Origin: Antrodiella citrinella
Lineage: Eukaryota > Basidiomycota > Agaricomycetes > Polyporales > Steccherinaceae
NCBI GenBank assembly: GCA_004802725.1
Contig: SGPM01000407.1
Location: 1 to 20,168 of the forward strand
DNA length: 20,168 nucleotides
Reading direction: 5' to 3'
Within the stretch, counting starts at the first letter, position 1, and each line of letters opens with the position of its first letter. The position numbers were made by a program, and so were the translations under genes. Of this stretch, positions 1-10,874 are shown in pieces. The notes beneath the pieces were generated by a model. That model saw only the letters and a list, made by a program, of their open reading frames with translations. It ran no database searches and was not told the origin of the DNA.

Positions 1-195
1 CGGACGATGCGCGGACATGAGTTCGGGGATTTCGGACCTCGCGGGTGATGCGCGGGTCGATCGTCGGAAGCTTCGGGCGTGAGTGCGAGTCGAAGTAGCG
101 GGCGAGAAGTCTCCGAAGGTGCCGAGGTAGGGGCGGATGGGTGCTAGTCGGTGCGTAATAGCGGCGCGCGGGTACCAGCGAGAATCGGGGCTCAT
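1..195 (-). CDS. possible 5' part of an unrecognised minus-strand gene
   Basis: A minus-strand frame opens with ATG at 195-193 (MSPDSRWYPR...) and stays open to the window edge, about 65 codons. A second minus frame is also open here, so low stop density may only reflect the high GC of this stretch. The plus strand is full of stops. If real, the gene would be divergent from the DUF4470-type gene starting near 265. I recognise no domain. A GC-rich promoter or UTR is an equally good reading. Confidence 0.2.
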   Translation of the reverse strand, partial: MSPDSRWYPRAAITHRLAPIRPYLGTFGDFSPATSTRTHARSFRRSTRASPARSEIPELMSAHRP

Positions 196-264
196 CAGCG
201 TGCGTAGCTCGAAATCCTCAATCGTGTACTCCGATCATTAACTGTCCTATTCAGTGATCCTAGC

Positions 265-3147
265 ATGACCTATTTCTCTGTAAGCTCTCCGTACCTTGCT
301 GATTTGGACTTGAAGACTGATTGCTCGTTCAGGTTGGTCAAGACGAGCCTATGTCGATCATCGATGACTGGGGACCAGACGACAAGGATCCACTCAAGAT
401 CGATACACTTCCTCTGTCAAGATTGTCCCATCTAGCTTTCCTGTTTGGCGGCGTTGGAGATGGTGAGTTTCCAAATTACACGAAGTAGGTCGAAGTTCAT
501 CATGGTCCATGTAGCACGCCACGTTTTTGGGTCGATCATCGGTCTTCATCGAGCCTATCGAGGTCTCAGCAAGGCCAAGAAAACCAGAATCCAAGCACAT
601 ATGACACTTCTCGACATCCACCCTACCGCGTTAGCTCGCGATCTATGTATGATTATGCTGATAGATCAATTGGTCACGGGTGGTCTCGATAAAGAGGCGA
701 CGGCATAGATCAAAGCCACCGTGTTTTTCATATTCATCGGTGTAGTGATCCCGCCTTACTGTCACAAACAGTGAGCAGTGACTCGCGTCGATGCTTTCTC
801 AGATGAAGTTCCTGAATATTCACATTACAGATTCCATGATACAGTGAAATCTGTCATCGACAACCTTCAGAAAAGTCCGCCGGTCTTACCGTCTTGGCTT
901 CATGTGGTCGAGGAAGCCATACCACCGCTTCTCCGTTCTCTTAGACATTGGGACACCGGATTGACGCGCAAGACAACTCAGGACATGTGGGATCTTCATG
1001 ACAAGACGCAAGGTCTCCTCAAGGAAACCGTTCTGGCACCTGGTACCGAAGCAGGCGAAAATGCGCGCGAGTTCGCCAGAGATGTTCAAAGGAAGAAGAT
1101 AGGACCGATGCTCGAGCAGATGTCAGACGACGAGGTCATCAAATTCGCGAGCAAAAGAACTCCGAAACCATGTCCAGGTCCAGGGAACCCACAGGGGCGG
1201 GCAGAATGGCTCAAGATAGGACGTGCCAATCTGTTGGAGATCATGGTGGACGATATGACCAAAGATTTTGGAATGAACAAGGAGCCAGATAAATTTCCCT
1301 TCGACAGAGCATGGTACGCACATATGGGTGTGTTCTTACTCCCAGCAGTGCTTCGCAAACGGCATGAACATTTTGACGAAATTTGGACGGATGTCCGAAA
1401 TCAAAAGCAAAGCGTCAAGAGCCACTTGAAGAAGGTGTGTGAGTTTGGGGATGTTGCGATGCTAAGGATGACTAACCGTGCGCATTTCCAACAGGCTAAA
1501 GCCCATGTCCTCAGCGACTGGAAGCCGAATCCGTCTCTTTTTGTGACTACCTCCCTTCACTAACTCGTAGGAAACCCAAGTTTACTGACAAATCTTTGAA
1601 ACAACACAGGACATCGTGGTTGAGCGAAGCATCGGTTATCCTAATCTAGGTTTCGACATATTCTCAGTTGTGTCGTTCTTGCAGTACGCATGCGAGCGTT
1701 TCGGTCTACTGGGATCTCAGGCTCGTAAGCAAGTCGATGAGGATTGCCCAGCTTTCTCCATCGGAGAGACATTTTTCGATGGAGTCGTAGACGGTCTCAA
1801 GGCAATGCAAGGGCACATCAAGCTTGAAGTCATACATGGCGATCTTATGCACGAACTGGCGAAAATGAGGCTCAATGCCGACTATTCTAGACCTACGCAG
1901 TTCCCGCGGAACTACACACGCATGTGGCTCAGCAATGTTCCGTACGTCTTGCGCAACCTCCCATTCCTATACGTCCCAAGTTGACGATCAACATTCATTA
2001 ACAGCGATTATACACATGGTCTCTTGAACACTGCGGTATATTCTGCCCATAGTCTAGAGGATGAAGTCAATGCTACTGTAGCGGCTAACTGCTTGCTGAA
2101 CACTGGGTCGTGGCGCACTGGTGACGACATGTGTTATAAGTTCGTTTTGGCCCACTGTGCAACAGATATCTGCTGACATGTTAGTTCATCCATCCAGCTA
2201 CACACATCTCCTCAAAGCGGAGGTACCACGATTCCTTGCATGCCAAGTCGTCGATATAGACCCCTGGAGACTGATTTCGCTTTGTCGGTTGCCAACCCCT
2301 CGTCCTCTCAATGAGCTTGCTAGCTTCGAAGAACTCAGCTATTGGCTGACAAAGATATTGTTCTGTACCTTAGTCCCAGGGACGCCCTCTGGGGTTCCGA
2401 CTGAGCGTATCAACTACCCGAACAATCTCAAAGCCTTCGTCGATCTGTTGATACACTTACACCGAGTTGGGTTCCCATCCCACTGGATTTCCGGCATGCT
2501 CAATTCCATCCTCTCCGATAGTCTCTATTCTGAGGCGGTACCCTATACAGGCAGGGTGCCCATACCGGCTTCTGAGCGAACAAGGCAGGTTCCTCGTCGA
2601 AAGGTCAATCTGAAACCTTGGCAGGCAGATCTTGAGAACATCTTGGCCGTCTCTCATGAGGCCTTGACGTTCCCGGTTACTTTCCCTGTTGACTTCGCGT
2701 TGTCTCCAGACGAAATATCCCTCTACTCGGTAAAGTCGCCGAGAGGTCTGTTCAAATATACAACGGCGGCCAATCTCCTGAACGCGTTCATCCCCGTCAT
2801 GGGACTCTTGTTCTTCAAACCGGGTACGCAGTCTGCGGATCATTTGGCCGTCAATGTGCAGAACATCCTCGAGGGGAAGATGGGAACGAACGGCACGGTG
2901 CAGATCTTGACGATGGTCGACACCTTCGACATGTGGAATGGCATGATTCGGTGGACGATGAGCAAGGCGAGAGTGCAGAAGATGAGGGAGGACGGATGGG
3001 TTATGGCCCCTTACCGTTGTGATTCGCGCGAAAGCGGTGAGTGTTCATCGTGATCTGGGGTGTAATCCGTAACTCAATCTGTCAAATTCTTCAGCCGTCA
3101 ATCAGCCGTTCTCTGCTCGCAGCTGGATGGAAGAGCGCGCGGACTGA
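265..3147 (+). pseudogene. DUF4470-type fungal protein, seven exons, two in-frame stops
   Basis: Exons that keep one reading frame with canonical borders are 265-279, 333-462, 515-1542, 1610-1941, 2005-2120, 2185-3036 and 3095-3147. They total 2526 nt, exactly 842 codons. Introns are 52-67 nt (gt...ag). The N-terminal part shows the FLFGGVGDARHVF and TLLDIHPTALARDL segments that I associate with DUF4470 proteins of Agaricomycetes, often fused to MYND fingers; no MYND is visible here. Later parts (LSNVPDYTHG, NCLLNTGSW, EVPRFLACQV, YPNNLKAFVDLL) fit the same family from memory. The frame is broken by TAG at 706-708 (codon 113) and TGA at 772-774 (codon 135), with family-like sequence before, between (IKATVFFIFIGVVIPPYC) and after. 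The start at 265 is tentative, because exon 1 codes only five residues and an upstream exon could exist. Molecular function is unknown. The two stops suggest a decaying gene or consensus errors. Confidence 0.68.
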
Positions 3148-3500
3148 GAGTAATAACTCTAAGCGTATATGAGTCGATCTGACCGAGAGTTTGACATTTG
3201 TTTGCTGGATCTATCATACTCAGGCATACCATCTTCGGAGCAAGTTTTGGTTCGGTATGATCGTTTCTGACAAATGTCACAAAACAAACAGACTGCTATG
3301 ACATCTTGATTTTCGCAGTCGTTGCGGTATTACTGTGCGTTTTGAGCTGCTTGTGTCCCTTTGTCTTTGCTTTCTCTCTACGCTACTTTTCGTATAAGTA
3401 CAAGTGTGGTACTTGACTATCACTTTCCTGTCGCGTCGCATCACGATGTGACGGGACGCGTCAATGTCACTAATAGTAACACGCGTGATCCCACTACAGT

Positions 3501-3521
3501 GATTGACGGCTCCTTGATCCA
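3501..3521 (+). repeat. inverted repeat, left arm (21 bp)
   Basis: The 21 bases from GATTGACGG to CTTGATCCA are the exact reverse complement of 4308-4328. The shorter core CCTTGATCCA recurs at 3699-3708, and its complement lies at 4290-4299 and 4308-4317. No flanking target duplication was found. Confidence 0.7.
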
Positions 3522-4307
3522 CCCTAAGGAGATTTGCGAATTGTAGTGTCCCTCCCTTTTCAAATATAAATCTGAGTCGTACAAAATGTTCCAAATGATA
3601 CTAGTAAACATATTATACATCGTTTTCGGGCATCCACAACGAGGGGATGGTACAAATGGTGCATCTGTGTTTTCGTCCCAACCGTCACAACCGCGGGTCC
3701 TTGATCCACCGTGTGACGAACCAAATTTGGGCAGATCGAGTCACTGATAAACATTGTCACACGAGGACAGCCGTCCATGACTCTCCCTCGTGTGTTTAGC
3801 GTGTTCGTCCTGGATTACTTTGGCCTTGACTGCATCGGATTGAGGTTTTCCAGTCATTTTTGCAACATTGGACGAGTTTTCTGCTTGTATTGCTACGGTT
3901 GCGACGATGCTGCCGCCTTACCACTCTAGTGCGCGTCTGATTGATTACTTTGCAGTGTCACGCTTTGAAGCTCTTCCTCATTGCCTCTGCTGCAGCAATA
4001 CACATCCTCGTCATTCTACCTGATCTCATGTATAGGTACAATGTACTTGAAGTAGTTTATCATGTTGTAACATTTTCAGGACTTGAAACACTCTCAAATT
4101 CGATAGACAGATTTGATTGCTCTCAAGATTTAAGGAAATCTGGGTTTTCGGAGACTCTTTAGCTTCATCGGATACATTGTCCCCCATACATAACTACTAC
4201 CTCTCGCTTGTAGATACCCATATGTATCGGTAATAATGATCTGTAATGATCGCGACGAAAAACTGGCAGGGGGAGGCGGAATTCCTCACTGGATCAAGGA
4301 ACCAACG

Positions 4308-4328
4308 TGGATCAAGGAGCCGTCAATC
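4308..4328 (-). repeat. inverted repeat, right arm (21 bp)
   Basis: Exact reverse complement of 3501-3521, about 0.8 kb away. A second partial copy (TGGATCAAGG) lies 18 bases upstream at 4290-4299. The sequence between the arms codes for nothing that I recognise. Confidence 0.7.
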
Positions 4329-5439
4329 AATGTACGGTGTGACACTAACCACTTCTCTGAGTTCCTCCCTCTCTCAAGTTCAACAATGAAGTTCAAGAAC
4401 CCTGGTCGCAACGTTCGTTCGGTCCCAGCTTGGCATACGGTCGATGATCTTTAGAAGCAAGACCTGCTGACCCAAGTCATAAGACCATGCCCCATCACAA
4501 CCTCCGCAGACGGCACTGCCACGTCTTCGTTCTTTTTGGTATGTGATACTCCTCTTGAGCATTCGTCATGATTGTAAACATGAACAGCTGACGAACGCTA
4601 TGATATTGCTTTTTCCAGACCTATCAGTTTGTCACGATGACAGACTCTCGAAATTGTCGTACCTTCACTGGTACCGCCTGCTTGTGTCGAGTGCGACTGC
4701 CTATCAGACTCTCATTGGGTCTCAAGAGCTTCAAGAATCAATAGATGCCGCGATGTCAACGGACTTCTGCTTGCATTTACTCTGCCGTGATCATTTGAAC
4801 AAAACCTCACGCAGATCAGGTCATCTCTACGCCTACTTGCTCACACCTGTACCGCTACTATCTACATCTGTCCTCTGACTCGGACCCGAGGCAATCAAGA
4901 AGACATGGTATTTCTCTACCGGTTCTACGCCTGACTGGCCACGACATCCTCCGTGTCGTTGATCGGCAAGTGAATATCCAGTGTTCAATAAAGTTGCATG
5001 GCACGCTGACTCGTTAACCGCAGCATGCTGTGAGAAAAGAAGTTCTTACATTTGACTTTTTTCGTCAGAGCATTTACCGTAGCCCGACCCGGTCGCATGA
5101 TCAGAAAAAACCAAGTCCTTTTCGTATGCCTTCGACGCACTTTGGACCCATTCTTTCACATGGTCCGGAGGTTGTAGTACCTCATGTCTCATATTTATGG
5201 CCACAGTTGCTCATCTTTAGAGTTGTCCAGATACTCGATTGACCAACCTGAAGAGCTCAATTACTGGAATGTTATGGTCACCACTCCCGTAGATGGAAAC
5301 TGTTGATGGAATAGAGTCCGGACTTCGAGTCTCATACGTTGTAGATCTGCTTCTGCCCAAGGTTTCGACCGAGGCTGAGTACGACGTCGTATGTCATGAC
5401 ACCCCACTAGAAGCCGTGAGCATTGGCTACGTTTAGGAG

Positions 5440-5463
5440 CACGTGACATCTCCATTGTATAAA
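5440..5463 (+). promoter_or_regulatory. putative P450 core promoter: CACGTG box and TATAAA
   Basis: CACGTG (5440-5445) is followed by TATAAA (5458-5463), 71 bases before the P450 start codon at 5534. The spacing suits a fungal TATA promoter, and CACGTG is a bHLH-type site. This is a sequence match only. Confidence 0.4.
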
Positions 5464-5533
5464 GAGCGTCGAGCTACAAGAGCTCAGAAGTACACGGAAC
5501 GAACAGTACCTCGATACATCTCAGTTCCTCACA

Positions 5534-7146
5534 ATGTGGCAGTCCTCAATTTTTACCTCGTCGCCGACGTCCATCGTCGCGACAATGGGTGGCCTCTTTC
5601 TTCTGTTCAAGATCTTCACGTGTTTGGTCCAACGCTCTCCGCTGGATAACATCCCCGGTCCGGAGCCTGTATCGTGGTGGAAAGGTAGAGCAATGACCAC
5701 ATGATGAGCATAATGACTGACTTATGCGGTATACTAGGTAATCTGGGGTACTTCTATGACCGTAATGGTTGGCACTTCCTTGACCGCTTGGACACGTACA
5801 ACGGTGTCGCCAGGGTAGACAGATTATTTGGCGTGAGTCTTGTCATTGTGTGCAAAACCCGCCAGAAAAACTGAGCAACTTTGTTCCTCTTGTTAGGCGA
5901 AACTACTTTATGTGTTCGATCCTACTGCGCTTCAGCACATCGTTACGAAAGACCAGCACCACTATGAGCCTGCGGCTTGGTTCACTGGATGGGACGAACA
6001 GCGCTCGAATTGATTGGACAGGGTGGTCTGGGATACTCGTTCGATCCTCTAACGGAGGATATTCCGAATGCATTCGGGCAAGCGATGAAAGCCTTCGTGT
6101 AAGCGCTTCTCTCAGCCAATTCTTTTGCTCGTATCTGATGTACGTTTGACAGACCAGCCATATTCACCTTGGGCCCCATTCGTTTCCTCACCCCGTATGT
6201 AACATTTGTCGAACGTCTGTCGTTCAAACGCACGATCATAGACAATATACCATTACCGACTTTCCAAAAGGTGCTCAAGTTGGTAGCCACCATAGACCAG
6301 TCGACCAAAGCTGTATATGAAGGAAAGAAGGCAGCTCTCGCGACGGGAGACGAAGCAGTCAAGGAACAAATTGGTGAAGGCAAGGATATCATGAGCATCC
6401 TCTGTAAGTATACTGTGTTTCAGGATATTACTTTACTGATCGTCCCTGCAGTGAGGGAGAATATGCTCACATCCGAAGCTGATAGACTTGGCGAAGACGA
6501 GCTACTAGGACAAATGACGTACGTGACTTTGTTTGCCTCGGTACTCTTCCCACAGCCTTAAACTGCCTCCACAGAACACTGATCTTCGCAGCAACAGATA
6601 CTACTTCCGGCGCGCTGACACAGATTTTGCACTTGCTGGCGGAGCACCCCGACACACAGGAAAGAGTCCGCGCTGAGGTCAAAGCTGCACTTCAGGATCG
6701 TGATGGGGACATCCCTTACGACGAAATTGTTTCTCTGCCCTATATGGATGCTGTCTGCCGTGAGACGCTACGATTGTAAGTTTGGACTTCAATTGCTGCA
6801 ACTTTGCACAGCTCATAGTCCCGCAGGTACCCACCCGTTCCCTATCTGTACAGACAGTAAGAATGATCCGCCTACTTTTCGATCTTGGCTTTAGCTGAGG
6901 AGGTGCTTCTAGGGCTAACCAGACAACCTCCATCTCTCTATTGCAACCAATTCCAGGGAGCGACGGTATCTTAATGAAAGATATCACGATACCCAAGGAT
7001 ACTATCACTATCGTTGGCATTCGGTCGTGTAACAGGAACAAAGCAATTTGGGGCGAAGATGCCCTTGAATGGAAACCAGAACGCTGGTTGTCTCCGCTCC
7101 CAGACGCGGTCATCGATGCTCGCGTCCCCGGGGTATATTCTAACCT
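5534..7146 (+). pseudogene. cytochrome P450 monooxygenase relic with internal deletion and missing haem loop
   Basis: The family oxidises small molecules at the ER membrane using a haem-thiolate iron. The start ATG at 5534 opens a hydrophobic anchor (about residues 14-32) and the IPGP hinge (residues 40-43). Exons are 5534-5684, 5738-5832, 5897-6098 (containing a frame break), 6153-6403, 6452-6518, 6575-6775, 6827-6856 and 6913-7146, with 48-64-nt introns. Visible motifs are the I-helix AATDTT (exon from 6575), ETLR (the ExxR of helix K), and EWKPERW (the PERF region). Near 5988, the segment ending YEPAAWFTG jumps directly, in another frame, to MGRTALELIGQGG. Roughly 70 expected residues with the C-helix WxxxR region are absent. 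The last readable exon ends VYSNL at a good donor (7147 GTAAGT), but no FxxGxRxCxG cysteine loop follows. Without these the protein could not bind haem. The subfamily is not assigned. Confidence 0.85.
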
Positions 7147-7664
7147 GTAAGTCCAAAATTCGCATCGTGTTACGACGAAGTGTAATAAGCAAGTCGAGGT
7201 TCTATCTGAGTAGTGATGTCACTTGTCTGAGTCTTGCTTAGGACGCTTTGTGTATTGAACAAAGGAGGTCAAGCTGAGGATGGTCCACAGCGAGACTGCT
7301 AGTTTATATACAAGTACAGATATGATGAGTCAAGAGAAAAGATAAGCAAAGAGACTTAGTAATACAGCGGGCATCGATGAGTAAGCCCTACAGCTTATGT
7401 TGAATAAGCAAGTCACATGATAAGTAAGTCATGTGGAGATGAGTCATGATGAATGACGAGACAAGGAATAAGAGTCCGTTAAGCAAAAAGAAAAGAAAAG
7501 AAATATAACTACAAGTTACAACGAAAACTGTAACACACGACTCGGACAAACAACCGACAACTTTCAACATTCAACGTTGAACTTCATAATATTTCGTCCA
7601 GGTCAGTTTCATTCACTACCTCATTGCTGCCATTGATCAGAGTTCTCATGCTCTCGTCCTCTAG
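7147..7664. other. AT-rich spacer after the truncated P450
   Basis: It begins with the orphan splice donor GTAAGT of the last P450 exon. It is AT-rich, with repeated ATAAGCAAGTC (7185-7195 and 7404-7414) and purine runs near 7485-7502. No haem-loop exon of the P450 and no initiator ATG for the next gene were found. A phase-compatible donor (7602 GTCAGT) pairs with the acceptor at 7663-7664. An upstream exon of the DUF6532-type gene could therefore end at 7601, but its open frame has no ATG before a TAA. Confidence 0.5.
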
Positions 7665-10016
7665 TTCCGAAACGCAATGTTGTACCCGTCAATCGGTATA
7701 AAGACGACGACGAATCCGACACCGACGCCGATGACGTGGCTTTTGCGAAAGCTGCTCAAGCCCAACAAGCCAAAGGTATGTCCTCGTTGTTTACCTCATT
7801 ATCGCAGAATTCGGATTCTGATTGAGCTGTACCTGCAGCACAGCAGAAGCGGAAGCCTACTGTGAAGACTAAGGCTGTAACTCCTGCGAAGAAGTCGGCT
7901 CGCTTGGTATGTCCAAATCTTCATTATTGACTACACGTCCAGCTTATGCTACTTCTGCTGGGTCCGACAGGTTGATTTGGATGGCATTTCGGGTGACACC
8001 CCCAGTCCCGTTCACTCTGACGATGAAGAAGACCCTCAAGACGAGGCTTTTGCTGGACCGGCAGGTTCTGCAAGCAACGAGAACGAGGAGGGCAGCCATG
8101 TCGAAGACGAGAGCGGCGACGAGTCAGAGGGCCTTGAAGCCTCCACCGTCAAGCAGATATTCGAGCAAGAGGTATGTTCTATTCTACCATACACACCATG
8201 TTCTTTCTTTTCTCACATTTGTGTTTACACTGATAGGTGCCTACGTGGGCCGGGTCCATGGATGGTGACGATGATGACGACAACGGCTTACTGGAGTCAT
8301 TCACGGCACCTTCTCGCCCAAAGGTGACCAAGACATACGGACATTTATCGTCTGGATCGCAAGTTGGCCGCGCACCCACGCAAGATGCGTCTGACCAGAG
8401 GCCCGAGAACGACCACTCTACTGCGTCGGCAGACAAGGTAAGTATCATTACTCACACTTTGCATCGTTATCGATGTTGCTGATTTTCTCTCTGTCTCTGC
8501 AGAAGCCAACAGCCGCACGTTCCTCTTCCAAGAAGCATACCGGACCTGCTTCTCTTTTCGACGCTGATAACATGGACGTCAGTCGCGGCTCCTCTCGCAC
8601 TGCTGGCCACGGTACATGGACAGCCTCTTCGAAGTCGCGCTCCGTCACTCCCCATGCTCACGGTCCTAAGAAAACACCCAAGGGCGCGACAAAGGCCTCA
8701 TCACGTCGGCAGCAAAAGGCCAAGATGGAGGTGAGTCATCTCCATAACTGCGCTTCCGTTTGATTCCGACTCAGGCTACTATGTTGCAGCAACCTTCGAT
8801 CGAGTCCTCTGACTCGGATGCTTCCGACGAAGACGCGGATATGGATGTGGACACGGACAACATCCCTCCAGGTGGTCGCCGCAAGGCATCTAGCAGCGGC
8901 AACACATCTGGTGGTTGCAAGTGGCCCGAGTTCACCAATTTCTTGTACAACAAATGTGGCAAGATCAACAAGCTCGTCCAGTCAGACGAGATGCGCCGCT
9001 TCATCGAAGAATGTTCCGAGTGGGTCATTCATGACATCGCCTTTATCACATTCTACCCAGAGGGAAAGGACAAGTACACCTATCTCATCCGTCTGATGAT
9101 GAAGGTCTCGGAGGACGGCGAGTTTCCCATCATTGTAGCTCAAATGCGGTCCGACCCTGTCTATGCCCGCGATCTCACACACATTGTACGCTGTACATGG
9201 TTCATGATGTTTCGATTTGTACTGACTGCTCTTGCATAGCCTTCGAACAATGTCAGCCATTATCGCAAGAATGTGCTCCGCGCCATCTGTCCCCTTGTGG
9301 ATGCTGCGTACAACCTTTCGAGACCAGCACAACCCGGCGCGCCGAAGCGCACCATCAGCGAGATCAAGGCCCGTGTCGCAGCACTCAAAGTCAAACATTG
9401 CTATCTGTTTGCCCTCGCACCGGGCGATGGGGTACGTCATTGTAAAATGTCGCAGATATTCTCATGTGCTGATTATTTTGCAGGTTCAGTGTATCACTGC
9501 AAAGCCATTTGAGCATCCAATGGTGGCGATTGCCCTTTGAGCAGCCTTTTTCAGCTCCACTGGTCCTACATCTATCGGAATGGATTACGCCCATGAACTT
9601 GTATCGTCGGTTGACAGTGATGATGATCCAGAGGTCCCCCTTTCCATGCTGGCGATGGTGGCCACAATCGTGAGTTTATTTTGTCTTATTTGATCACCGG
9701 GACTGATGTTCTACCAGATCTCTTATGTCCTTGATGGGTGGTCCACCGGCTTATATATTCCGGGCAAGTTTCATGTAGAGACTTTGTCAGGCACCTACGA
9801 GGGCACGCTCAAATTCATTGAGGTTATTCGGAGTCGAACAAATGATGCCAAGTTCCACAGGATGCGAGCGAATTGTTTGAAGGCAGCAAGGTATGTGTCT
9901 CCGTTCTCGCCCTTCATGTTACTCATATGCTGTGCAGGGATCACACTGCGGAATCCACTATGATTACCGCTCAAGAGGACGCTGCTGATATTGACTTTGA
10001 TAACATGGAAGAATGA
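7665..10016 (+). pseudogene. DUF6532-like fungal protein, ten exons, one in-frame TGA
   Basis: Frame-consistent exons are 7665-7775, 7839-7906, 7971-8171, 8237-8437, 8503-8730, 8790-9185, 9240-9431, 9484-9669, 9718-9890 and 9938-10016. Introns are 48-65 nt, giving about 611 codons. The N-terminal half is low-complexity, alternating acidic/serine tracts (DDDESDTDADD, SDDEEDPQDE, DSDASDEDADMDVDTD) with Lys/Arg-rich stretches (QQKRKPTVKTKAV, KKTPKGATKASSRRQQ), as in nuclear chromatin-associated proteins. The C-terminal part from about 8910 is globular. It carries features that I recall from the DUF6532 domain of mushroom fungi: FFSSTG, then MLAMVATIISYVLDGWSTG, then KFHRMRANCLKAA. A TGA at 9538-9540 (about codon 485) sits between VAIAL and AAFFSSTG, with the frame continuing cleanly on both sides. 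The true start is not found. The function of the domain is unknown. It may be expressed as a truncated protein or be a young pseudogene. Confidence 0.65.
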
Positions 10017-10644
10017 TACCTTCTTTATATTCTTTTGTCAATACTCTTCTGATTTGTCAGGCTGAGAGCTTACCATACATCATTCTCATATTAATCTTAG
10101 TATTCATGTTATAGTCTGCAATACCATTGATGTCATACCTGCTCCTCAATTATTGTGAGATGTGTTCTAAGGTTACTGAATGTCTAGCACTGAGCAACAA
10201 ATGTAGGCTATATCTGCATAGCTTATGAGTAACCTAGCCCAACCTTATGACTAGCTATGAGTAATTCATGTACACTATGCTTCAGTGTTGATAGGATTAT
10301 AGGGGACTTCTATAAGTATATGTAGTCTGTCTAATGAGCTTAAGATGCATAATTAGAGGTAGGCTACTATGATTTCTTTCATTTATGCAAATAAATCTCT
10401 AACTAGAAAAGATGGTTTTTCCTGATGTTGTCGTTTCTGTCGTTCAGAGAACTCAGAGGTCGACAGTGTTTCCATTTCAATTACCGGGTTTACGCTGGGT
10501 GTTGAGAATGTGAAGTGAGGGATACAACGACGAACACTTTTTTTTTTTTTTAAGTCAGCCGGACACCCATCAATGGGGCCGGAAATTTATACCCCGCGTA
10601 CTAAGTATGTGTACATGATGCGGCTTGTGCTAACGTGCGTCGAG
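10017..10644. other. intergenic stretch with T14 tract
   Basis: AT-rich sequence downstream of the DUF6532-like gene. No frame longer than a few dozen codons gives recognisable protein. A run of 14 T lies at 10538-10551, and a short inverted motif (GCCGG...CCGG) follows at about 10558-10585. The first part probably includes the 3' UTR of the upstream gene. Confidence 0.45.
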
Positions 10645-10652
10645 AACCCAGA
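10645..10652. repeat. 8-bp target-site duplication, left copy
   Basis: AACCCAGA directly before the left terminal inverted repeat, identical to 13281-13288. An 8-bp duplication is the standard footprint of hAT-superfamily insertion. Confidence 0.95.
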
Positions 10653-10674
10653 TAGTGTTGCCGCGAGACGAGGT
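10653..10674 (+). repeat. hAT terminal inverted repeat, left
   Basis: It begins TAGTGTTGCCGCGAGACG. It matches the reverse complement of 13259-13280 at 20 of 22 positions. The TA/CAGNG start is typical of hAT ends. Confidence 0.93.
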
Positions 10675-10677
10675 AAA

Positions 10678-10761
10678 GGTCACCTTGGAGTGACTGGACC
10701 AGTCACCTTGTCCACCTTGGAGTACCAGAGAGGTGTATCAAGGTGACCTCAAGGTGACCTT
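10678..10761. repeat. left subterminal repeat cluster (AAGGTGAC/GTCACCTT)
   Basis: GGTCACCTT at 10678-10686, GTCACCTT at 10702-10709, CCACCTT at 10712-10718, AAGGTGAC at 10740-10747 and AAGGTGACCTT at 10751-10761, in both orientations. Such clusters in hAT elements are transposase-binding sites. That role is inferred here from position and repetition. Confidence 0.8.
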
Positions 10762-10874
10762 GGAGTGCACACGTGGACCGTATGTGCTGAGTCATTGACT
10801 GTATTAGGAAGTATTGATGAGGCTGCTGCTGCTGCTGCCGCGCTCATATTGCTCCGGGGTTTTGTGAATGCCAT

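Larger units (their letters stand above)
3148..5439. other. 2.3-kb stretch without a recognisable gene
   Basis: Only short open frames occur (longest about 110 codons, 4543-4878 on plus and 3277-3594 on minus). None gives recognisable motifs or joins neighbours through convincing introns. The stretch holds the dispersed CCTTGATCCA repeats noted separately. It may contain old transposon debris or untranslated regions of the flanking genes. Confidence 0.5.

Noticed and set aside
673..708. 36-nt intron that would remove the TAG at 706
   Set aside because: It is shorter than every other intron here (48 nt or more), removes family-like residues, and does not cure the second stop at 772.
7232..7300. 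Possible last P450 exon after CTTGCTTAG in phase with the donor at 7147
   Set aside because: The translation (TLCVLNKGGQ, then stop) has no FxxGxRxCxG and no similarity to the haem loop.
10678..10761. AGGTCA-like half-sites as hormone-receptor-type response elements
   Set aside because: Fungi lack such receptors, and the position inside both transposon ends explains the motif better.
10821..10840. GCT trinucleotide repeat inside the hAT element
   Set aside because: Only about five units, non-coding, no sign of function.
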